A stretch of 64,000 nt of DNA, taken from NCBI GenBank assembly GCA_016946835.1, contig JACVTC010000060.1, forward strand, positions 633,501-697,500. Direction: 5' to 3'. The stretch's first letter is position 1; each line of letters starts with the position of its first letter. The position numbers were made by a program, and so were the translations under genes. The notes under the pieces are model-generated. The model saw nothing but the letters and a program-made list of their open reading frames with translations. It searched no databases and was not told the origin of the DNA. This DNA is from Neocallimastix lanati (nom. inval.) (lineage: Eukaryota; Neocallimastigomycota; Neocallimastigomycetes; Neocallimastigales; Neocallimastigaceae). Below, in pieces: positions 1 to 11,826 of this stretch.

Positions 1-662
1 AAAAAAAATTGATTTATATAAAATTGGCAAACAATCAACAAAATCAAAAAAAATTTATTTTTGAGACTAACGTTCATGAGAAAAATAATATTATATTATA
101 GATAACACAATAATTTAATATTAAAAACAATTCAATAAAAGAGAATATATAATATAAATAACTATTGACTAATATAAATATATATATATATATATTTTTT
201 TTATAAATTATTATTTTAGTAATCATTAATTATAATAAATTATAATTTCAATAATTTTAATACTCTATAATAGGCTAATATTAATTAAAATAAAATTGTA
301 ATAACAATTAAATATATTTAAGTTTAATTAATAAGAGTAATAAAATATATTTTTATATTAATAATAAAGAACTATGAATTAAAATGACATAATAATTAAT
401 TAAGTCAAGTTAATATATAATTTATAAAAAAAAAAAAAAAAAAAAAAAAGAAATAAAAATAAAAAAAAATTACAATTATATATTTTTAAACTTTTTTTAT
501 TTTATTATTTTTTTTTTTTTTTAATTTTTTAATTTTTTTTTAATTTAATATATATTTTACATCATTATTGATTACTTTAATTACAATTTAGTAATATATT
601 TATTATAATTATTTTATTTATTTATTTATTAAATTTCTATTTATTATTTCTTTTTTAATTCA
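1..662. other. AT-rich 3' flank of transporter copy A, no gene seen
   Basis: Almost only A and T, with long A and T homopolymers around 425-540. No open frame of note, no RNA gene and no recognisable mobile element. Confidence 0.6.
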
Positions 663-686
663 CTTTCTAATAATTTATTTAGAAAG
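663..686 (-). other. 3' UTR hairpin of transporter copy A
   Basis: Inverted repeat CTTTCTAA / TTAGAAAG (8 bp, loop 8) about 50 bp beyond the stop codon. The same stem with loops of different length and sequence follows copies B and C but not D. It may mark 3' end formation; that role is inferred. Confidence 0.45.
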
Positions 687-733
687 AAAATCGATTTATC
701 TATATTTTATTTTATTTTTGGTTAAAAAATAAT

Positions 734-2164
734 TTAAGCACTGTCCTTAGCAGCATTTCTTTCTTCAATTTCCTTATTGATCTTTTCAATCTTTTCATCA
801 GTTAAACTGTATCTAGAAATAATAATCATACAAATAATAGCAAGAATAGCTGGAATGACACAGACTGTCCAACGAATGGCTTCTTGAGCAGAGGCCTTTT
901 GCTTGTAAAGATCATTCATTAAGTAGTTGTTAGAAGTGTTACTAATGTTTTGCATAACGAAAGAAACAATGAAGAAGAGAGAGACAACAACAAGTGGTGG
1001 GTTACGAGTGAATTCAGTCCAGAAATCACTAACCTTGACTGAATTGGTTTGTCCTTCTTCCATAACAACACGTTCCTTAGTTTGAGTGAAACAGAAGACA
1101 AGAATGATGAAACCAATGACAAAGTAAATAGACAGAGTAGTGAACCAAGCCATTGGGTCCTTTGGTAAAGTACTTTCGCCAGCTGGTGGTGAAACATATC
1201 CCGAAGCTTGAATAATCCAACCTGGAATAGCTCCACCTAAAGCAAAACCGGCCTTGAAGAATAAACCAGTAATAGCATTAACAATAGCGGAAATTCTACG
1301 ACCTGTCTTCCATTCACCATAGGAAATAACTTCTGGAACAAGAGCCCATTGGTAACCAGTAGCAACACAAACACCAGTGGACTTAATTAAATTACCAATA
1401 CGGTACCACCAGTCATTGGCATTCATTCTACTAGCAACATATAAGATAGCATTACCAGCAACAGCAACAGTTAAGAAAACGTAGAACATGTTCTTCTTAC
1501 CAATTAAATTCTTAATAGCTGGCATGAATGGAACAATACAGAGATTTGGAATATTACCGAATAAGTTGAAAAGAATCATATCCCATGGAATTGGAGTACC
1601 ACCAACAATGGCAATGAAAAGGAAAAGTAAAGTGTATACGAAGAAACAACCAATGTTGGCACACCACATACGAAGTGAAGTAAGCATGGTAATTTCATCA
1701 TTATCTCTAGTTAAAGAAGAGTTAATAGCACCATATGGAACGTTTACTAAAGTGTATGATAAAGATAATAAGATGTAGGTAATGTAGATGTATGGAACAG
1801 ATGGTGCAAATTTATTCCAGAAAGTAAGAGCTGAGAAGACAGTTAATGGAATACCACCAATAATTAAATAAGAACGGTATTTACCCCAACGTGGATGATT
1901 CTTATCAATGAAAGCACCAACAATTGGATCCCAAACCATATCTACAAAACGAACGATTAACATCAAAGTAGAAGCAATACCAGCAGCTTTACTTCTATCA
2001 CCACCTAAAATGTAAACATCGGTACAGAAGAACATAAGTTGTGAGGCAACAGTTTGATAAATTAAATTTTGGGCTAAATCACCAGAAGCGAAACCGAATC
2101 TTTGAACCCAAGAAAGTTTGTAAAAACCCTTGGCTTCTAAATCTCTCTTATCAACTTCAGACAT
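734..2164 (-). CDS. GPH-family (MelB-like) sugar:cation symporter, copy A
   Basis: An intronless 476-residue membrane protein of the major facilitator superfamily, glycoside-pentoside-hexuronide:cation symporter family; about 12 hydrophobic segments can be traced. The MelB cation-site signature is visible as D75 and D79 in the segment before GAFID, followed by D87 and the basic loop PRWGKYR at 91-97. Length fits the family (about 450-500). It probably imports a sugar with H+ or Na+ at the plasma membrane; the substrate cannot be told. The family is mainly bacterial, so horizontal origin is plausible. The start ATG sits in an AACAATG context and all four copies begin there. Residue 472 is Ala. 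GC content is far above the flanks. It is head-to-head with copy B, 3.8 kb apart. Confidence 0.9.
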   Translation of the reverse strand: MSEVDKRDLEAKGFYKLSWVQRFGFASGDLAQNLIYQTVASQLMFFCTDVYILGGDRSKAAGIASTLMLIVRFVDMVWDPIVGAFIDKNHPRWGKYRSYLIIGGIPLTVFSALTFWNKFAPSVPYIYITYILLSLSYTLVNVPYGAINSSLTRDNDEITMLTSLRMWCANIGCFFVYTLLFLFIAIVGGTPIPWDMILFNLFGNIPNLCIVPFMPAIKNLIGKKNMFYVFLTVAVAGNAILYVASRMNANDWWYRIGNLIKSTGVCVATGYQWALVPEVISYGEWKTGRRISAIVNAITGLFFKAGFALGGAIPGWIIQASGYVSPPAGESTLPKDPMAWFTTLSIYFVIGFIILVFCFTQTKERVVMEEGQTNSVKVSDFWTEFTRNPPLVVVSLFFIVSFVMQNISNTSNNYLMNDLYKQKASAQEAIRWTVCVIPAILAIICMIIISRYSLTDEKIEKINKEIEERNAAKDSA

Positions 2165-2372
2165 TGTTAATTATTTATTTATTTTAATTTTTGTTTTTTT
2201 TTTTAAACTTAAATTATTTTATTTATTTAATTTTATTTTTAAATTTTTAATACTTTTATATTTTCTTATTTATATTTCTTTAATATATTTATTTATCTAA
2301 AATAAATATATATAAGTAATTGATTTACTTATTTTTAAAATAATTAAAAAAAAATATGGTTTTTTTTTCTCT

Positions 2373-2380
2373 TTTTTATA
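2373..2380 (-). promoter_or_regulatory. TATA box of transporter copy A
   Basis: TATAAAAA followed by an AGAGAAAAAAA purine tract on the minus strand, about 210 bp upstream of the ATG. The same box and tract recur upstream of all four copies, implying a long AT-rich 5' UTR. Confidence 0.55.
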
Positions 2381-3244
2381 CTATTTCCTAAAATATATAA
2401 TATATTAATAAAATATAAAGTTTAATATTTTAAATGGGATACATTTAAAGAAATGAAACACTTTTAAATATTTTTATTATATTCATTTTTGAAAAAATAC
2501 GTTACACGAATAATATATCAAGATATATTAAATATTTTATTTATATTATTTTAAATAATTTTTAAGAAGAAACGATTTAATAAAATAAATTTTAGCAAAA
2601 TCAAATCTTTAAACCTAAGAAGGATTGTTATTTATTTATATATTTAATACTTTTTCATTAGTTAAAATTATTTATATATCAATATATAGTTTTTTATATT
2701 TAAATTTTTTTATAATAGTAATTTATATAAATTTCTATAAACTTAAATTTAATTATTTTTTTTACATTATTAAATCATAAAATAGATAATTAAATTATAA
2801 AATTGATAATTAATTTATAAAATTTATAATTAATTTACTTAATAATATATTTTTTATTTTTTTTAATGGTTTAAATAATAATTTTACCATTCCTTTTTTT
2901 ATTTTTCTTATTATTAATTTATAAATAAAAATTAATAAGATTTAAGATTGAATATATTATTTTCATTATATAATAATTTATTAAGAATAAAAATTAATAA
3001 GATTTAAGATTGAATATATTTTATTTTATATTTTATTTTATATTTTATTTTATTTTTTATTTTATATTTTATTTTATTTTCATTATTTAATTTTCATTAT
3101 TTTATATTTAATTTATTTTATTTTATTAAGGGTTAAGATATGACATTACACAAATTATCGATGAAAGATAAATTAAAATGATAGATTAATTTTAAAGAAA
3201 ACAATATAAAAAAAAAAAAGAAAAAAAAAAAAGGAACCTGTAGT

Positions 3245-3279
<35 letters not shown>

Positions 3280-3407
3280 ATTAAATTAAAATGAAAAAAA
3301 AAAAAATAAAAAAGCAAACATAATATTTGTTCCAACGATTTATTTTAATTTTATTAATAATTTAAACAATGTTACCTTATATTTATATCCTTTTGTTAAA
3401 AAAAAAA

Positions 3408-3665
3408 AAGAATACTAATAGTAATAATAATACTAATAGCAATAATACTAATAGCAATAATACTAATAGTAATAGTAATAATACTAATATTAATAATCAA
3501 TAATAATAATCAATAATATAATATAATAATGATAATAATAATAATTATAACAATTATAATAATTAAATAGTAATAATATAATAATACTAATAATTTAATT
3601 ATAATAATAGTAATGATAATAATAATAATAATAATAATAATAGTAATAATAATTGTAATAATAAT
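3408..3665. repeat. AATACTAATAG-type microsatellite
   Basis: Irregular repeats of AATACTAATAGT, AATACTAATAGC and AATAAT. Non-coding. Confidence 0.7.
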
Positions 3666-4979
3666 AATATTTAAAATTTTGATATTAATTTATTATAGAT
3701 TTATCTCTATATTTTATTGATACAAATACTTAATTTATTTTTAATTTAAATTTTAATTTATATTAAATATATTTTCATAATATAATTGTTAAATCATATA
3801 TTAATTATAATTACTATAATAATAGTTATAATAATAAATAGTATACAATAAATAATTTTAGGGGTACAAATTAATATAATGAACGTGATGCATTTCCCAT
3901 TATGACATATTACAATAAGTGGAGTTTTAATTAAATAACAAGAAAATAAATAATTAAATAATAATTAAATAATAAGTAAAAAAATAAATAAATAAAAACA
4001 ATTTATTAATTAATTTAATAATAATAAAATAAATAATTTAATAATAAATAATTAATAATAAATAAACAAATAATTTAATAAATAAATAAATAAATAATGT
4101 ATGACATTCTTAATCTGTGAGACTCTTAATCTATTAAAAGATGAATTTTTTTTATATTAATTAATATAATATTTATTAATAGTAGAATATAAATAAATAA
4201 ATGTAGACAGATAAAACTAAATGTTTGTATATTTAATTGTGGCTTGTACCAGATACCAACTAATTTAAATAAAATTTTTATTTATCATTCTATTGAATAT
4301 AATTTTAATTTTTAATTATTTTTATTAAATCTTGGTTAGAATTTAACTAAACTTCATATTAATAATGTTGAATAAGAAAATAATAAAAATATAGAACTAA
4401 TTATTAACCTCATATTAATAAAATCAATAAAAATTTAAAATTAATTATTAATTATATTGTAGAGTCAACCTTTTATTTTTATACATACATATTTTTTTTA
4501 AAACAGCGTTAATTGCTTAAAAATATTAAAAATTTTGAAGACATCTTTCGTATGACTATTTTTAATTATTGCGTATTAATTTGTATCTATATTATTTAAA
4601 TTAGTTAATTATTTAAATCATGATTCAACTATAGTATTTCTTAAATAAATGAGTTAATTATTTAAATCATGATTCAACTATAGTATTTCTTAAATAAATG
4701 ATGTCATAAATGACATTAGTAATAGTAATTATGATAATAAAGTAATTAATTAATAATATTTAATTATATATAGATATCTTAATATATTTTTTGTTCTATT
4801 TAACCAGCATAATTTCTTATTTATTTTAAGAATTTTAATTAAGTTGTAAAATTGTTGACTTATTTTAAGAATATTAATCATCTTTTCATTTAGTTATAAT
4901 TTTTTTTAAAATTATTTATTATAAATTAGTATTTGTATTATTAATGAATATATTTTTACTTTTAATGCTTAATAAAATA

Positions 4980-5400
4980 TTTATTTATTAATTATTTATT
5001 ACATATTATTTATTATTTATTATTTATTACTTATTATTTATTAATTATTATTTATTATTTATTATTTATTGTTTATTATTTATTAATATATAATCTTTTT
5101 TATTATTTATTATTTATTAATAAATACTCTTTTTTATTATTTATTATTTATTAATAAATACTCTTTTTTTTTTTTTATTATTTATTAATAAATACTCTTT
5201 TTTATTAATTATTATTTATTAATAAATACTCTTTTTTATTAATTATTATTTATTAATAAATACTCTTTTTTATTTTTTATTACTCTTTTTTATTATTTAT
5301 TATTTATTAATAAATACTCTTTTTTATTATTTATTATTTATTAATAAATATTCTTTTTTATTATTTATTATTTATTATTCATTATTTATTATTTATTTTG
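4980..5400. repeat. Minisatellite of heptamers plus an AATAAATACTCTTTT unit
   Basis: TTATTTA heptamers alternate with about seven copies of AATAAATACTCTTTTTTA. It lies upstream of copy B and is missing from the paralogous region of copy C. Confidence 0.75.
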
Positions 5401-5732
5401 AATAAAATAATATTAACTATTCAGATTTTTTAATGTAACATATCATTTATAAAGTCATATATAATTTTATAAAGTGTTTATATATAATTTTAAAGTTAAT
5501 TTTTGATAATATCAATTTATTATTTTCTATTCCCATCCTTTCAATAATATAAATTATTTAATATAATACAAATAAAATATTTAATATATCTTGATACACT
5601 ATTTGTGTAACATATTATATTAATAATTGAATATAATAAAATTATTTAAAAGTGTTTCATTTCTTTAAATGTATCCCATTTAAAATATTAAACTTTATAT
5701 TTTATTAATATATTATATATTTTAGGAAATAG

Positions 5733-5740
5733 TATAAAAG
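5733..5740 (+). promoter_or_regulatory. TATA box of transporter copy B
   Basis: TATAAAAG followed by AGAGAAAAAAG, 215 bp upstream of the ATG; conserved at the other copies. Confidence 0.55.
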
Positions 5741-5954
5741 AGAGAAAAAAGTAACCATATTTTTTTTTTAAGTAATTTTAAAAATAAGTAAATCAATTAC
5801 TTATAATATATATTTATTTTAGATAAATAAATATATTAAAGAAATATAAATAAGAAAATATAAAAGTATTAAAAATTTAAAAATAAAATTAAATAAATAA
5901 AATAATTTAAGTTTAAAAAAAAAAACAAAAATTAAAATAAATAAATAATTAACA

Positions 5955-7385
5955 ATGTCTGAAGTTGATAAGAGAGATTTAGAAGCCAAGGGTTTCTACA
6001 AACTTTCTTGGGTTCAAAGATTCGGTTTCGCTTCTGGTGATTTAGCCCAAAATTTAATTTATCAAACTGTTGCCTCACAACTTATGTTCTTCTGTACCGA
6101 TGTTTACATTTTAGGTGGTGATAGAAGTAAAGCAGCTGGTATTGCTTCTACTTTGATGTTAATCGTTCGTTTTGTAGATATGGTTTGGGATCCAATTGTT
6201 GGTGCTTTCATTGATAAGAATCATCCACGTTGGGGTAAATACCGTTCTTATTTAATTATTGGTGGTATTCCATTAACTGTCTTCTCAGCTCTTACTTTCT
6301 GGAATAAATTTGCACCATCTGTTCCATACATCTACATTACCTACATCTTATTATCTTTATCATACACTTTAGTAAACGTTCCATATGGTGCTATTAACTC
6401 TTCTTTAACTAGAGATAATGATGAAATTACCATGCTTACTTCACTTCGTATGTGGTGTGCCAACATTGGTTGTTTCTTCGTATACACTTTACTTTTCCTT
6501 TTCATTGCCATTGTTGGTGGTACTCCAATTCCATGGGATATGATTCTTTTCAACTTATTCGGTAATATTCCAAATCTCTGTATTGTTCCATTCATGCCAG
6601 CTATTAAGAATTTAATTGGTAAGAAGAACATGTTCTACGTTTTCTTAACTGTTGCTGTTGCTGGTAATGCTATCTTATATGTTGCTAGTAGAATGAATGC
6701 CAATGACTGGTGGTACCGTATTGGTAATTTAATTAAGTCCACTGGTGTTTGCGTTGCTACTGGTTACCAATGGGCTCTTGTTCCAGAAGTTATTTCCTAT
6801 GGTGAATGGAAGACAGGTCGTAGAATTTCCGCTATTGTTAATGCTATTACTGGTTTATTCTTCAAGGCCGGTTTTGCTTTAGGTGGAGCTATTCCAGGTT
6901 GGATTATTCAAGCTTCGGGATATGTTTCACCACCAGCTGGCGAAAGTACTTTACCAAAGGACCCAATGGCTTGGTTCACTACTTTATCTATTTACTTTGT
7001 CATTGGTTTCATCATTCTTGTCTTCTGTTTCACTCAAACTAAGGAACGTGTTGTTATGGAAGAAGGACAAACCAATTCAGTCAAGGTTAGTGATTTCTGG
7101 ACTGAATTCACTCGTAACCCACCACTTGTTGTTGTCTCTCTCTTCTTCATTGTTTCTTTCGTTATGCAAAACATTAGTAACACTTCTAACAACTACTTAA
7201 TGAATGATCTTTACAAGCAAAAGGCCTCTGCTCAAGAAGCCATTCGTTGGACAGTCTGTGTCATTCCAGCTATTCTTGCTATTATTTGTATGATTATTAT
7301 TTCTAGATACAGTTTAACTGATGAAAAGATTGAAAAGATCAATAAGGAAATTGAAGAAAGAAATGCTGTTAAGGACAGTGCTTAA
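5955..7385 (+). CDS. GPH-family (MelB-like) sugar:cation symporter, copy B
   Basis: 476 residues, identical to copy A except Val for Ala at residue 472 in the cytoplasmic charged tail. The ion-binding pair D75/D79 and the PRWGKYR loop are intact, so it should be a working transporter. It keeps some private silent bases (a TTA Leu codon around residue 344 where the others have CTG; TGC for TGT at Cys266). At codon 60 it shares GCA with copy D; at codon 329 it shares GGC with copy A, a mosaic pattern pointing to gene conversion. Promoter and 5' UTR match copy C nearly base for base. Four copies of one symporter would raise uptake capacity for its sugar; that dosage benefit is inferred. Confidence 0.9.
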   Translation: MSEVDKRDLEAKGFYKLSWVQRFGFASGDLAQNLIYQTVASQLMFFCTDVYILGGDRSKAAGIASTLMLIVRFVDMVWDPIVGAFIDKNHPRWGKYRSYLIIGGIPLTVFSALTFWNKFAPSVPYIYITYILLSLSYTLVNVPYGAINSSLTRDNDEITMLTSLRMWCANIGCFFVYTLLFLFIAIVGGTPIPWDMILFNLFGNIPNLCIVPFMPAIKNLIGKKNMFYVFLTVAVAGNAILYVASRMNANDWWYRIGNLIKSTGVCVATGYQWALVPEVISYGEWKTGRRISAIVNAITGLFFKAGFALGGAIPGWIIQASGYVSPPAGESTLPKDPMAWFTTLSIYFVIGFIILVFCFTQTKERVVMEEGQTNSVKVSDFWTEFTRNPPLVVVSLFFIVSFVMQNISNTSNNYLMNDLYKQKASAQEAIRWTVCVIPAILAIICMIIISRYSLTDEKIEKINKEIEERNAVKDSA

Positions 7386-7429
7386 ATAAATTTAAATAAA
7401 GTAAACTAAAATATGAATAAATCGATTTT

Positions 7430-7453
7430 CTTTCTAAATAAATTATTAGAAAG
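7430..7453 (+). other. 3' UTR hairpin of transporter copy B
   Basis: CTTTCTAA / TTAGAAAG stem 45 bp after the stop codon, the same as at copies A and C. Confidence 0.45.
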
Positions 7454-8395
7454 TAAATAAAAAAATAAATAGTAATTCATAGTTTAATAATTAAATAATA
7501 ATAATAATAATAAAATAATAATAATAAATTTAATGTTAAATTGTAATAAAAGTAATCTATAATAAACAATGTAATCTATAATAAACAATGTAAAATAGAT
7601 ATAAAATAAAAAGAAAAAAAATTAATAAAATAAAAAAAAATTAAAAAAATATAAATATAGTTTTAAAAGTTTAATATTATTATATAAAATTTATGTTATT
7701 TGATATATTGTAATTCTATTATGTTCATTTTAATTCATTATTTTTTAAAATTTATTTAACATACGAAGTATATTATTTTTTTTTTATTTTTTTAATATTT
7801 ACTTTAATTATTTTTAGAAATAAGATGCATTTATTACTATCAGTAATTTAAGTATTTTTATTAAAATTATATTTTAAATAGTATTTTATTATTGTAGATT
7901 ATCATTTTTTTATTATAAATATCATTTATTATAATTATTAATTATTAATATTATAATAAGAAATTTATATATTATTTATAATCTCAATTTCTTTTATCAG
8001 TTATTAAATAAAAAATAAAAAATAAAATATATATATATATATATATTAATTATTATTATTATTATTACAGTTTAATATTATAATTATTATTATTATTATT
8101 ATTACTATTTATTATTATTATCAATACTATTTATTATTATTACTACTTATTAATATTACTAATTATTATTATTATTATTATTATTACTTATTATTATTAC
8201 TAATTATTATTATTAATATTACTATTTATTATTATTATTATTACAACTTATTATTATTATTATTATTACTAATTATTAATATTAATATTACCATTTATTA
8301 TTACAGTTTGTATTGTTATTAATATATATTAAATAAATATAAATAATTACATAAATAAATAATAGTTATTATGTAGTTATATGTATTTGTTATAT
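7454..8395. other. AT-rich spacer with (ATT)n microsatellite
   Basis: No gene seen. 8040-8290 is a trinucleotide ATT array broken by ACT triplets. Confidence 0.6.
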
Positions 8396-10129
8396 GTTGC
8401 ATTTCGCCAAGTTATGCGTTACATGAAATTGCATATGATTTATTTTCATTTCTTAAAGTGACATATTGAAATAAAATAAATGAATAAAAGATATTAAAAT
8501 AATTGAATAAAAATTAAATGAATAAAAAATATATATATATAATGATAAAATAAAAAATAAATAATTAAAAAAAAAAAAAAAATTAAATCGTTGAAAGCAT
8601 TAAAGCATTTAAATTATTATTGAATTAGGTTAGTTTGAAGAATCTTAAAAAAAATATTTTTATAATTAAATATAATTAAATAATTATTATAATATCATTT
8701 TTCATAATAAGTATTAAAAAATATCTTTATTATTATAATTAAATATTATTAATATGTTAATTTAAATTATTAATATAAAAAAGAATATTAATTTTATGAA
8801 TGTTTTTAAAGTTATTTATTATTTTATTATTATTAAATATAAATTTATCGTTGGAATTAAATAATTCTTTAAACACCATAATTAGGACAATAATAAAATA
8901 ATAAAAGATGTAATTAACAGTGTACCAAACATTATTATATTGATTATTCAATAAATCTTATTAAATAAATATTATTTTACTTATTAAATAGAATAAGGCA
9001 TTTTATTTTACTAATTATATAAATATTATTTTATTTATTAAATAAAATAAGACATTTTATATTAAAAAGATTTATTTTATTATTTATTATTTATTTAAAT
9101 ATTACTTCTTATATATTATTTATTATTTCTTATATATTATTTATTATTTCTTATGTATTATTTATTATTTCTTATGTATTATTTATTATTTATTATTTAT
9201 TATATATTATTTATTATTTATTATTTATTATATATTATATATTATTTATTATTTATTATTTATTATATATTATATATTATTTATTATTTATTATTTATTA
9301 TATATTATTATTTATTATTTATTATTTATTATATATTATTATTTATTATTTATTATTTATTATTTATTATTTATTATTTATTATTTATTATTTATTATTT
9401 ATTATTTATTATTTATTATTTATTATTTATTATTTATTATTTATTATTTATTATTTATTATTTATTATTTATTATTTATTATTTATTATTTATTATTTAT
9501 TATTTATTATTTATTATTTATTATTTATTATTTATTATTTATTATTTATTATTTATTTATTTATAATTTATTATTTATTATTTATTAATTATTAATTATT
9601 ATTTCTTATATATTATATATTATATATTATTATTTATCTATTGTTTTATTTTATATATTTATTTATTTCATTTATTTATCTATTTTTTTTCTAAATGAAA
9701 CATTCATGTAATACGCCACAATGAAGACATAAAATTTGGTGAAATTCAACTTGGAGAAATGAATCACATTCATTTTTTAATACTTTTTGGTGAAAATAAT
9801 ATTAAAATAATAAATTAATTAAATTTAATTATAAAGATATTTTTTAATACTTTTTTTGGTAAAAATGATATTTAGATAATTATTTAATAATATTATAAAG
9901 ATATTTTTTTAAGATCTTTTAAATAACCTAATTCAATAATAATTTAAATATTTTAATGCTTTAAAGCTTTAATTTTTTTTTATTATTTATTTTTTATTTT
10001 ATCATTATATATATATTTTTATTTATTTATTATTTATACATTTATTTAAATATCAATTATTCATTTATTTTATGTTAATGTCAATATGTCACTTAAAAGA
10101 AATACAACTTGGCGAAATGGAATTCTCCC
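8396..10129. mobile_element. Foldback element with long inverted arms (MULE-type termini)
   Basis: The left arm (from 8396) and the right arm (ending 10129) are inverted copies over roughly 350 bp each. They share, in order, the tip GCATTTCGCCAAGTT, AAGTGACATATTGA, ATATATATAATGATAAAAT, TTATTATTGAATTAGGTTA and AAGTATTAAAAAATATCTTT. The right tip read inwards is GGGAGAATTCCATTTCGCC, the consensus end of the MULE and MITEs near 44-51 kb. The centre holds a heptamer microsatellite and an inner block with TAATACGCCACA. No transposase, so non-autonomous. The left tip is degraded and no clean target duplication was found. Confidence 0.7.
9110..9600. repeat. (TTATTTA)n heptamer microsatellite
   Basis: Pure TTATTTA from about 9340 to 9560, imperfect at both sides. 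It lies in the centre of the foldback element. The same heptamer recurs at 18.8, 24.2, 36.0, 42.4 and 47.1 kb. Confidence 0.9.
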
Positions 10130-11611
10130 ATTATTTTATTTTATTTTAATTTTATTTTATTTTCATTATTTAATTTTCATTATTTAATTTTCATTATTTA
10201 ATTTTCATTATTTTATATTTAATTTATTTTAATTTATTAAGCGTTAAGATATGACATTACACAAAATTATCGATGAAAGATAAATTAAAATGATAGATTA
10301 ATTTAAAAAAAAAAAAAAACAATATAAAAGAAAAAAGAAAAAAAAAGGTACTACAAAATTAAATTAAAAATAAAAAAAAAAAGCAAACATAATATTATCC
10401 AATGATTTATTTTATTTTATTATTAATTTAGATTCAAACAATGTTACCTCATATTTATATCCCTTTGTTAAAAAAAAAAAGGAATACTAATAGTACTAAT
10501 AATACTAATAAAATTAATAATAATATAAAAATTGTATTTATAATAATAATATAAAGATTGTATTAATAATAATAAATAATTATAATAATAAATAATTATA
10601 ATAATAAATAATTATAATAAAAATAATTATAACAAAAATTATTATAATAAAAATAAAAATAATAATAATAATAATAATAATTATAGTAAAAATATTTTTG
10701 ATAATAATAATAATAATAATAATAATATATAAAGATTTGATATTAATTCGATATTTAACTATTAAAATTAAATTTATTATAGATTTATTTATTATATTAA
10801 TTTTTGAGACATATTTTTAATTTATATTTAATTTATATTTTAATTTATTTTAAATATATTTTCTTAATATAATTCTTAATTCTATAATTGTAATTATAAT
10901 AATAAATAATATACATTCAATAATATTAGGGTGCAAATTAATATATTAAACGTGACACATTTCCCATTATGACATATTTACAATAATGTGACGGCTTAAA
11001 AATAATAAGAAAATAATTAATTGAATAGTAAGTAAATGAATAAATGAATAAATAATTTTAAATAATATATTAATCAATATTTGATAGTAATTAGGTAATT
11101 ATAATATTTAATTATATATTTGTCTTAATAATTATTTTTATACTGCATAATTGTTTAAAGTATAAAGAATTTTTAAGACTTGATTATATAGTCATTTTTA
11201 AATATTTATTATAAATTAGTTTTTGTATTATGAAAATATTTGCATTTTCATTGCTTAAAAAAATTATCTCTTTTGTTAATCATTATTTATAATATATTAT
11301 TTATTTTGAATTAAATAATATAAACTATAACATATAACATATCATTTAGGAAGTGTTTATATATAATTTTAAAGTTAATTTTTGATAATATCAATTTATT
11401 ATTTTCTATTCCCATCCTTTCAATAATATAAATTATTTAATATAATACAAATAAAATATTTAATATATCTTGATACACTATTTGTGTAACATATTATATT
11501 AACAATTGAATATAATAAAATTATTTGAAAGTGTTTCATTTCTTCAAATGTATCCCATTTAAAATATTAAACTTTATATTTTATTAATATATTATATATT
11601 TTAGGAAATAG

Positions 11612-11619
11612 TATAAAAA
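11612..11619 (+). promoter_or_regulatory. TATA box of transporter copy C
   Basis: TATAAAAA followed by AGAGAAAAAAG, 208 bp upstream of the ATG. Confidence 0.55.
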
Positions 11620-11826
11620 AGAGAAAAAAGAACATATTTTTTTTTAATTATTTTAAAAATAAGTAAATCAATTACTTATATATATTTATTTTAGATAAAT
11701 AAATATATTAAAGAAATATAAATAAGAAAATATAAAAGTATTAAAAATTTAAAAATAAAATTAAATAAATAAAATAATTTAAGTTTAAAAAAAAAACAAA
11801 AAATTAAAATAAATAAATAATTAACA

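Larger units (their letters stand above)
2165..5954. other. Shared divergent intergenic region of transporter copies A and B
   Basis: The 400 bp next to each start codon are near-identical inverted copies: a TATA box about 210-225 bp from the ATG, a small inverted repeat (AAGTAA...TTACTT), and an upstream block containing GTGTTTCATTTC. The middle holds AT-rich sequence, microsatellites and blocks that recur upstream of copy C. No coding potential seen. Confidence 0.6.
3085..7453 (+). repeat. Segmental duplication carrying transporter copy B
   Basis: Shares ordered blocks with 10165-13322: a block with GGTTAAGATATGACATTACA (3128), the GTTACCTTATATTTATATCC-like block (3371), the block with CATTTCCCATTATGACATAT (3892), then promoter, gene and 3' hairpin. 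Microsatellite length changes and a minisatellite make this copy about 1.2 kb longer. Confidence 0.7.

Noticed and set aside
919-1236. 105-codon frame inside each transporter gene (also at 6883, 12755, 16793) and the 96-codon antisense frame
   Set aside because: They overlap a strongly conserved membrane protein in another frame and follow its codon pattern; no independent signal.
9153-9566. 137-codon open frame of Leu, Phe, Ile and Tyr
   Set aside because: It is the translation of a TTATTTA heptamer array; other frames are open for the same reason.
9110-9600. Telomeric repeat
   Set aside because: The heptamer has no G-rich strand and occurs at many interior sites.
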